A stretch of 7,715 bases of DNA from an uncultured Lachnospiraceae bacterium (GTDB lineage: Bacteria; Bacillota; Clostridia; Lachnospirales; Lachnospiraceae). The notes beneath the pieces are model-generated. The model saw only the letters and a program-made list of their open reading frames with translations, made no database searches and was not told where the DNA came from. Positions 1 through 6,173 of the stretch are shown here, one piece after another. Where the stretch lies: contig CAMOZD010000049.1 of assembly GCA_946630645.1 (NCBI GenBank), positions 1 through 7,715 on the forward strand, read 5' to 3'. Made by a program: the position numbers and the translations under genes. The first letter of the stretch is position 1. The number at the start of each line of letters is the position of its first letter.

Positions 1-2
1 AA

Positions 3-2960
3 AAGGAAGACCAGGAAGGCGAGACTGGCAGGAAAACCATAGCTCCTTATATTGCCACCGTTTTTATTGTGCTGGTTTTTGGAGTCCTGGTTTCTTTTTT
101 TCAGGCCAATATCACCCTGGTCAGTCTGGTTAAGGATATGCAGAACGCCCTGGACCATGTGGCCTCATCCTATGCAGGCAGCAATAATGAATGGGAGAAT
201 TATGAAGCAGAAGTGGATATGGAGTATTGCAGACTGCTGGATGCTATGGGCAGGTCTATCAATAAGAACAGCGGGGAAAGAGAGAGCCTGCTGGCCCAGT
301 ACAGCGACAGGGGCTATTTTGAAAACCTGCTGATCCTTGATAAAGAGTGTAATATTGTGGCTCAGGCCCATCCTACGGACCTGGATTTTCATGAGCAGGC
401 TTCTAAGGAGCTCAATAAGCTGGTCCGGATTGAGTATGCCAATGCCGTGAACGCCTACAGCCCCAAGGGCGTGGATGGAAGCAGCCAGGGCATGGTCCGC
501 TATTATGCGTCTTCTTTGCAGGATGGAAATGTCCTGGTGGGTCAGGTACAGTGTGACATCTTGAATCAGATCTCTGACCACCGGACATCCTGGAAGGCCC
601 TGCTGGGCCAGGTAGGCACAAGAATGGGCGGCCAGGTGCTGGTGCTGAAGGAGGGTTCCGGGGATGTAATATACGCTCCTGAGGGTTCCAATATCTTAAA
701 GGACGGGGGCAAGGTCAGCTACTCTACTATCCTGAAATCGGATAATCTCGGCCTTTTGTCCTGCGGTGGAAAGTCCTACTATATGGTGACTTACAGCCTG
801 AATAATGAGATCAGACTGGCTGCCTTTGTGGCCCGGGACAAGGTCCGCCGCTATGTCTTCGAGACAGTCTTTGTCCTGCTGCTTATCTTTATAAGCATGG
901 TACTGGTGATGCTTATCTATTCTGTCTATGCCAGTAATGAGCAGAAAAGAGGCAGGGAGACCGGCTGGAAAAAGATCCGTAAGAAGAGATATTACAATAA
1001 AGAGATCGGCAGGAGGCTCTTTCTCTGTGCCATTCTGGGAACCATTGTCATCGGTATCACCACCTACTATGTCCAGACCCTGATCGGAGTCACAGGGAAT
1101 GCCAGAAACACGGAGAAAAGCCTTAAAAAGGCTATGAAAGCCCTGGATGATTCTAAGAGTGATGTCGTTGATGCTGAAGAGTTTGTGAATAATATCAGAA
1201 AAGAATTCTGTGACATTTTCCTGGGGAGCCTGAAGGATTATGAGACCATAGCCCAGGAGGATATGTTTTCTCTGGAGATGGTAAGCCATGCCCAGTCTAT
1301 CAGTGTCTATAACATGGAGGGGGAGAGGGTGATCGAGTCTTCCATGTTCCTGGATTATGATAAGAATGCCATCAAAGAGAAGATCAGGAAGGTCTCTTAT
1401 GCCATGTGGACCAAGGATTATTACCTGGGTGAGGAAGGCAGTGAACTGGGTGAAGAGGGTCTTCAGGAGATCGCCTGCTTTATCAAAGATAAGGAAGGAC
1501 AGGAGTACCTGGTGCTGATTAATCTGCCCTCCTGCAGACTTCCCGGTGATTTACAAAAAGCTACTCTGGAGGATAGTCTGGGAGTAGTGGCGATCAGCAA
1601 TGGCGGCTATGCCTTTGCCATCAATAATAAGAGTGGAGACTTCAGTTACCATCCGAATTCCGATCTGGTCGGCCAGAGTGCCAAAAGCTGCGGCTTAGAT
1701 GAGGAGAAGCTGGTGGAGGGCTATACGGGGGATATGGATATCAATGGTACCAAATGTATCGTGTCTATCGCCGAGGAGAAGACGGATATACTGGGGACCG
1801 CAATCAGCAGGTCCCAGGCCCTGGTCAGCCGGATCCCATCCACCCTGCTGAGTGTGGGAGCCAGTCTTCTCTGCTTCCTGGTTCTGCTCCATCTTCTTGC
1901 CTTTAGGAAAGACAGTCTGGTGGGAGTGGCGGAACCTGACTTTATGAAGAGGCTTAACAAGGGGAAGAGTGCTGAGACCATAGCCAGCAGGATCATTATG
2001 GCTTACCTGCTGGTGGTGGGCATACTGATCTCCCTGATCTCCCTGCTGGGTCATTATTTCCTGCCAGGAGATTCCCTGTTTCTTTACGCCATAGAGGGAA
2101 GCTGGACCAAGGGAATCAATATATTTTCCCTGACCCTGTGTATTATCAATGTGGCTGAGGGTATGCTGATTATTCTTTTTGTACGCAAGCTGCTCAAGGC
2201 CCTCGAGGATACATTTTCCACAAGGGGAGCGACCGTATGCCGGCTCTGTGCCAGCCTGTGTAAGTATTTCGGCGTAGTGCTGATCATCTATAAATGCGTG
2301 GCGGATTTTGGCGTGAATACAGCCACCCTGCTCACATCAGCGGGAATCCTGACGACTGTCGTCGGCCTGGGAGCCAAGAGCCTGCTGGAGGATATCTTTG
2401 CCGGTCTCTTTATCATTTTCGAGGGAGACCTGCAGGTGTCGGATGTGGTGGAGTATGATGGCTTTCTGGGAACCATCGAAGAGATCGGGATCCGGACCAC
2501 CAAGATCCGCAGTGTGGACAATAATACCAAGATCCTAAACAACAAAGACATCACCAAGATTATTGACCGGCCTAAGAATTATAACTATTGCCATGTCTAT
2601 GTCATGGTTAACCATAAGGAGTCTCTTGAGAGGATTGAGGCCCTGCTGGCCAGGGACCTGCCCGGCTTTCCGGACAAGTTCCCCTTCCTTTACGGGGAAC
2701 CGGACTACCGGGGTGTAGCCTCTCTGACAGACGGCGGTATGACTCTCGATATCCGTTTCAAGACTTCTCCCCGCTATATCATAGAGGTGGAGAATGAGAT
2801 GAACCGGGAGATTCAGAAACTCTTTACCGGGTATGGAATTGAACTCAATATTCCTTATGTCATGAATCAGCTGAACAAGCAGGTGCTTCCGGCGGCCGGC
2901 CAGGATGCCGAGCTGGCCCACGACTACCTGCGTAAACGCTGGAACAACAGAGTGAGGTGA
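3..2960 (+). CDS. MscS-family channel with two extracytoplasmic sensor-like regions, copy 1 (5' partial)
   Basis: A membrane channel of the small-conductance mechanosensitive (MscS) family, probably an ion or osmolyte pore. The frame is open to the left edge (visible start KEDQEGETGRKTIAPY), so the true start lies outside; alignment with copy 2 suggests only about 6 residues are missing. Residues are numbered from the GTG at 69. TM1 spans about -9 to 11, an extracytoplasmic region 12-262, TM2 263-287, a basic cytoplasmic linker 290-315, TM3 316-338, a second extracytoplasmic region 339-589 with the Cache-like motif NGGYAFAINNKSGDFSYHP (511-529), TM4 590-612, and further helices at about 642-665, 683-706 and 731-750. 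The pore helix and beta domain carry SAGILTTVVGLGAKSLLEDIFAG and GFLGTIEEIGIRTTKI (757-813), as in YkuT/YggB-type MscS proteins. The alpha/beta C-domain runs to about 930. Ordinary MscS has about 280 residues, so roughly 640 are extra. The pore family is secure; the Cache assignment is inference, and the ligand is unknown. Confidence 0.88.
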   Translation, partial: KEDQEGETGRKTIAPYIATVFIVLVFGVLVSFFQANITLVSLVKDMQNALDHVASSYAGSNNEWENYEAEVDMEYCRLLDAMGRSINKNSGERESLLAQYSDRGYFENLLILDKECNIVAQAHPTDLDFHEQASKELNKLVRIEYANAVNAYSPKGVDGSSQGMVRYYASSLQDGNVLVGQVQCDILNQISDHRTSWKALLGQVGTRMGGQVLVLKEGSGDVIYAPEGSNILKDGGKVSYSTILKSDNLGLLSCGGKSYYMVTYSLNNEIRLAAFVARDKVRRYVFETVFVLLLIFISMVLVMLIYSVYASNEQKRGRETGWKKIRKKRYYNKEIGRRLFLCAILGTIVIGITTYYVQTLIGVTGNARNTEKSLKKAMKALDDSKSDVVDAEEFVNNIRKEFCDIFLGSLKDYETIAQEDMFSLEMVSHAQSISVYNMEGERVIESSMFLDYDKNAIKEKIRKVSYAMWTKDYYLGEEGSELGEEGLQEIACFIKDKEGQEYLVLINLPSCRLPGDLQKATLEDSLGVVAISNGGYAFAINNKSGDFSYHPNSDLVGQSAKSCGLDEEKLVEGYTGDMDINGTKCIVSIAEEKTDILGTAISRSQALVSRIPSTLLSVGASLLCFLVLLHLLAFRKDSLVGVAEPDFMKRLNKGKSAETIASRIIMAYLLVVGILISLISLLGHYFLPGDSLFLYAIEGSWTKGINIFSLTLCIINVAEGMLIILFVRKLLKALEDTFSTRGATVCRLCASLCKYFGVVLIIYKCVADFGVNTATLLTSAGILTTVVGLGAKSLLEDIFAGLFIIFEGDLQVSDVVEYDGFLGTIEEIGIRTTKIRSVDNNTKILNNKDITKIIDRPKNYNYCHVYVMVNHKESLERIEALLARDLPGFPDKFPFLYGEPDYRGVASLTDGGMTLDIRFKTSPRYIIEVENEMNREIQKLFTGYGIELNIPYVMNQLNKQVLPAAGQDAELAHDYLRKRWNNRVR

Positions 2961-2962
2961 TC
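2954..2962 (+). promoter_or_regulatory. Strong ribosome binding site overlapping the upstream stop codon
   Basis: GAGGTGATC is an exact 9-nt complement of the conserved 16S rRNA 3' end. It ends 5 nt before the ATG at 2968 and contains the TGA stop (2958-2960) of the first channel gene. Ribosomes finishing copy 1 would therefore sit on the initiation site for copy 2, which implies translational coupling. It also fixes the start of copy 2 at the ATG rather than at a later in-frame Met. Confidence 0.85.
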
Positions 2963-2967
2963 TTAGG

Positions 2968-5907
2968 ATGAGTTTGCATAAGAAGGATGGGCAGAAGGAA
3001 GGGGCTGTTCACAAGTATCCCCGGGGGCCTTTTATCTTTACCTTTATGATGATTATTCTATTTGCCTTCATTTCATTTGCCATGCTGACTATGGTGATTC
3101 TGTATTCAGTTTTTTATGATATGGCTGCTGTCACAAGGTATGTAGAGAAGCAGCACAGCTATTATAAGAAGCAGGAGGACCTTTATCTTAATAATCTGTG
3201 TATGGAATACAAGAATCTGAATCTTGTGATGGCTGATTATATACAGGAGGATATGGGTCTGGATGAGCTGTCTGAAATTGTGGAGAATGTAAATGGGGTC
3301 GGCTCTGAAAAATATATCATCCTGGACCAGAAGGGTCAGGTGGTCTATCCCCGGAATTGGGAAGCAAGCCCCTTATCCGACTGGGAGATGGACAGACTTG
3401 TGAAGGACCAGACATGGCTGGTCCGTGATGATGAAACAGCCGGGAGGATCTATTACAGCGGCGGCCTGCCCGGGGGCCAGTGGATTCTGGCAATGACAGA
3501 TGACAATGAGCAGATCGGAGACCTGCTTGACCATCGCACTGACTGGAGGGCCCAGTGTGAGAATGTGAAGCTTGGAGAAGGGGGTGTGATAATCCCCATC
3601 TCAAAAAGCAGCGGCTCCCAGTATTATTACCCCAATAATATGGTGGCCCTGGAGAATGCCAGGGCGGTCATGGGGTCAAAGAAGGATTATAACGGACTAT
3701 TTGAGCTGGACCAGGTCAGCTATCTTATCATGTCCAGGGAGATGGCTGACGGGGATACCCTGCTGCTGGCCCTTTACCCGGTAAAGGAGATTTTCACCAT
3801 GGTCGGGGGGACGACCATAATAGCTACGGTAATTTTTGCCATAGCCATGGGCATCATGCTCATTTATACCCTTACCATGCTCAGACTGAGGAAGAAGGGA
3901 GAAAGGATCTACCGCTGGAAGAAGCTTCCCGGAGGCTTCTTTTATGACCGGAGAGCAGGAAGACAGTTGCTGATTTATTCCAGTATGGTCTTGACTCTGA
4001 TCATTATTATGACCCTTTACAGCCAGACCCTGATCGGCCTTTCAAGAAATACGGCCATGGCCTCCAGACAGCTTGAACAGGTGGCTCGGGCCTATGACCA
4101 GGCCTATGAGGATGGCCATGAGCTGGAAGATTATATCGATGGGAAAAGGAAGTCCCTGCTTAGAATGCTGATACTGGAAAATATTGATAGGCAGGGCAGG
4201 GAAAGGGAACTGGTAAAGCTGCGGGACTATTCGGACAATATCTATGCGATCTCTTTCTATGACGTGAAGGGGAATCTGCTGGCCTCCACAGATCCGGATA
4301 CCAGAACGGTCGACAAGGAGGAAAAAAAGGATATCGGTGAAGTCAGGCAGGGGATTTCCAATGACCTGGTTTATATCAGTGATTTAAAAGGCGGGGAGGG
4401 GGCTCCCAGCTATTACAATATGGCCATGGTGGTCCAGAATAATAATAAGTCTACAGGCTTCATGGTCCTTAAGCTGGGTGAAAACCAGCTTCCCGGGATT
4501 CTTGATGAATGCCTTCTGAAGGACGAACTTTTGTCCGTGAGGGGGAGTAACGGGGGGGAAGCTTTTGCCATCGACCGGGAAAGCGGTGTGGTCAGCTATG
4601 ATCCTGACGGCTCTATTACGGGGAAGGAGGCCCTCAAGTATGGCATGGAGGAGGATGAGCTCAAGGGTGGCTTCTCCGGCTATCTGAAGCTTGGCGGTGT
4701 AAATAAATATGCCGTCAGTGCCGCGGTAAAAGACCAGTATATTTACCTGGTCATGGAAAAGTGGGAGATGATGATCAATCGTATGCCTGCCCTCATCATA
4801 AGTCTGTTAGCGGCCGTCCTGTGTATCTTCTTCCTCTTCATTTTCCTGACCATCAAAAGGAAGCCGGAAGGGGAGGAGGGCAGCCAGTCTGCCCTGGAAG
4901 CTGGTGACCGGTCCATGAGTTCGGCTCTGGTGATCAAGCTGATCCGCATGGCCTTTATGGCCACAGCCGTTCTGGTGACCCTCATTCATATATTCTACAA
5001 GATCCTGTTACCTAAATCCTCCCTGATCTACTATATTTTCGAAGGAAACTGGGACAGGGGAGTGAATATATTTTCCTTTACCTGGTGTATCGTAATGATC
5101 TGCGAAGCCTTTGTGCTGATCCGTCTGTCCTCCATTCTGCTGGATATGACTGCCGGCGTCCTGTCCAAGAGAGGGGTGACTGTGTGCAGGCTGCTGAAAA
5201 GTCTGATCCGCTACCTGGGTATCATTATCCTCATCTTTATGTGCATCGCCAGCTATGGGGTTAATATGAGGACCCTGGCTGTGTCTGCCGGTATCCTGAC
5301 TACTGTCCTTGGTTTAGGAGCCAACAGTCTGCTGACAGATATTTTTGCCGGTCTTTTCATCACCTTTGAGGGCGACCTGCAGGTGGGAGATGCCATGATT
5401 CTGGATGGTTTTCTGGGAAGAATCACGGAGATTGGTATCCGGACTACAAAGATTATGAATGTGGACGGCAACAGGGTGATCATCAACAACAGCTGCCTGC
5501 AGGGGCCGGTCAAGAGGGCCAGGAGCTACAATTACTGTCACTCCTATATCGATATGGACTACGATGAGTCTCTTGACAGGGTGGAAAGCTTCCTGGCTGC
5601 CGAATTGCCGTTGCTCAAGGACAAGCTGCCCTTCCTTTTGTCAGAACCGGAATACAGGGGTGTCATATCCCTGCTGGACCAGCGCATGAGGATCGATATC
5701 CGCTATAAGGCCAGTGCGGCTGACCGTTTCATGGCTGAGCAGGAGATGAACCGGGAGCTGAAGCTGATTTTTGATAAATATCATCTGTCCCTCAATATCA
5801 CAGAAGATTACCAGATGACAGATATCGTCTACCTTCCTGCCGGAGACGGGGATCCGGAGGCCGCCAAGGCCTTCCTGGAGAAGAGGTGGAAAAACAAAAA
5901 GAGCTGA
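2968..5907 (+). CDS. MscS-family channel with two extracytoplasmic sensor-like regions, copy 2 (complete)
   Basis: A 979-residue paralogue of the preceding gene with the same layout. The basic N-terminus 1-20 is followed by TM1 (21-47), an extracytoplasmic region (48-275), TM2 (277-305), a basic linker (306-333), TM3 (334-352) and a second extracytoplasmic region (353-605) with the Cache-like motif NGGEAFAIDRESGVVSYDP (528-546). TM4 is at 607-628, a charged linker at 629-655 and TM helices at about 656-680, 698-722 and 747-764. The MscS pore and beta segment 773-835 is identical to copy 1 at 49 of 63 positions; the soluble C-domain ends near 945. Both copies share a DHRTxW motif (188-193 here) and YxQTLIG just after TM3 (351-357). 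The sensor regions are far more divergent than the pore, suggesting different stimuli. The start is supported by the strong RBS. A second in-frame TGA follows at 5914. The family call is secure; the gating stimulus is unknown, and tension, a ligand or both are possible. Confidence 0.9.
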   Translation: MSLHKKDGQKEGAVHKYPRGPFIFTFMMIILFAFISFAMLTMVILYSVFYDMAAVTRYVEKQHSYYKKQEDLYLNNLCMEYKNLNLVMADYIQEDMGLDELSEIVENVNGVGSEKYIILDQKGQVVYPRNWEASPLSDWEMDRLVKDQTWLVRDDETAGRIYYSGGLPGGQWILAMTDDNEQIGDLLDHRTDWRAQCENVKLGEGGVIIPISKSSGSQYYYPNNMVALENARAVMGSKKDYNGLFELDQVSYLIMSREMADGDTLLLALYPVKEIFTMVGGTTIIATVIFAIAMGIMLIYTLTMLRLRKKGERIYRWKKLPGGFFYDRRAGRQLLIYSSMVLTLIIIMTLYSQTLIGLSRNTAMASRQLEQVARAYDQAYEDGHELEDYIDGKRKSLLRMLILENIDRQGRERELVKLRDYSDNIYAISFYDVKGNLLASTDPDTRTVDKEEKKDIGEVRQGISNDLVYISDLKGGEGAPSYYNMAMVVQNNNKSTGFMVLKLGENQLPGILDECLLKDELLSVRGSNGGEAFAIDRESGVVSYDPDGSITGKEALKYGMEEDELKGGFSGYLKLGGVNKYAVSAAVKDQYIYLVMEKWEMMINRMPALIISLLAAVLCIFFLFIFLTIKRKPEGEEGSQSALEAGDRSMSSALVIKLIRMAFMATAVLVTLIHIFYKILLPKSSLIYYIFEGNWDRGVNIFSFTWCIVMICEAFVLIRLSSILLDMTAGVLSKRGVTVCRLLKSLIRYLGIIILIFMCIASYGVNMRTLAVSAGILTTVLGLGANSLLTDIFAGLFITFEGDLQVGDAMILDGFLGRITEIGIRTTKIMNVDGNRVIINNSCLQGPVKRARSYNYCHSYIDMDYDESLDRVESFLAAELPLLKDKLPFLLSEPEYRGVISLLDQRMRIDIRYKASAADRFMAEQEMNRELKLIFDKYHLSLNITEDYQMTDIVYLPAGDGDPEAAKAFLEKRWKNKKS

Positions 5908-5972
5908 GTTCATTGAGATAGAAAAGCAAAAAGAACTGAGTTCAATAAGATAGAAAAATAAAAAGAGCTGAA
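5889..5972 (+). repeat. Imperfect 32-bp tandem repeat spanning the end of the channel gene
   Basis: Unit 1 is 5889-5920 and unit 2 is 5921-5952; they differ at 4 of 32 positions. Unit 3 starts at 5953, matches unit 1 at 18 of its first 19 bases (core AAAAAGAGCTGA) and then decays. Unit 1 contains the last five codons and the TGA stop of the second channel gene, so the array looks like duplication of the gene's 3' end into the spacer. 32 is not a multiple of three, so the later copies are not read in the gene's frame. No function is evident; slipped-strand duplication is the simplest origin. Confidence 0.8.
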
Positions 5973-6009
5973 ATTGTTATCATAAAGAATCTGTGACAAG
6001 TGAAAGAGA

Positions 6010-6033
6010 GCCAGAAGCTAAAAAGTTTCAGGC
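6010..6033 (+). other. Compact hairpin in the convergent spacer, possible transcript 3' end
   Basis: The arms GCC-A-GAAGCT (6010-6019) and AGTTTC-A-GGC (6024-6033) form nine base pairs around a single A-A mismatch, with an AAAA loop. One pair (6017/6026) is G-U on the plus strand and would be a C-A mismatch on the minus strand, so a plus-strand RNA is favoured. No proper U-tract follows (ATAAATAAAT), so it is a poor classical intrinsic terminator. It may protect or end the channel mRNA. Confidence 0.45.
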
Positions 6034-6040
6034 ATAAATA

Positions 6041-6141
6041 AATCCCGCCAGCTGGAAAATGTGGTGTGTTTCCCTCAAGTAAGTTATGTATTTCAATGTC
6101 CTACTTGGGGCAGCATATCAAAGCTCCTGTCTGGCGGGATT
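6041..6141. other. 101-bp inverted-repeat element / structured RNA candidate between convergent genes
   Basis: AATCCCGCCAG (6041-6051) is perfectly complementary to CTGGCGGGATT (6131-6141), giving an 11-bp outer stem. Inside it, CCTCAAGTA (6073-6081) pairs with TACTTGGGG (6102-6110) as nine pairs including one G-U, and GGAAA (6054-6058) can pair with TTTCC (6069-6073). The G-U pair is intact only in plus-strand RNA. Candidate readings are a bidirectional terminator, a 3'-UTR structure of the channel mRNA, a small independent RNA, or a short element with terminal inverted repeats. No clear flanking target-site duplication and no good T-run were found, and I recognise no known RNA family. Confidence 0.5.
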
Positions 6142-6173
6142 ATTATGTTTATGGATGGAAATGGATGCCTCTG

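Noticed and set aside
69..2960. GTG at 69 as the true start of the first channel gene
   Set aside because: The frame stays open upstream to the window edge, and starting at 69 would cut TM1 in half; the paralogue has a comparable basic leader before TM1, so the real start lies outside the window.
5889..5921. Programmed -1 frameshift giving an alternative channel C-terminus (KQKELSSLR)
   Set aside because: The A-runs near 5890-5900 could slip, but there is no canonical X XXY YYZ heptamer in frame and the extension is only a few residues.
5889..5972. CRISPR-like array
   Set aside because: The units are directly abutting with no spacers, too few, and begin inside a coding sequence.
5940..6010. 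Promoter for an independent small RNA
   Set aside because: TTGTTA (5974-5979) resembles a -35 box but no suitable -10 hexamer occurs 16-18 nt downstream.
6041..6141. Definite MITE or insertion-sequence remnant
   Set aside because: Terminal inverted repeats are present but no convincing flanking target-site duplication or transposase fragment is seen, so it is listed only as one possible reading.
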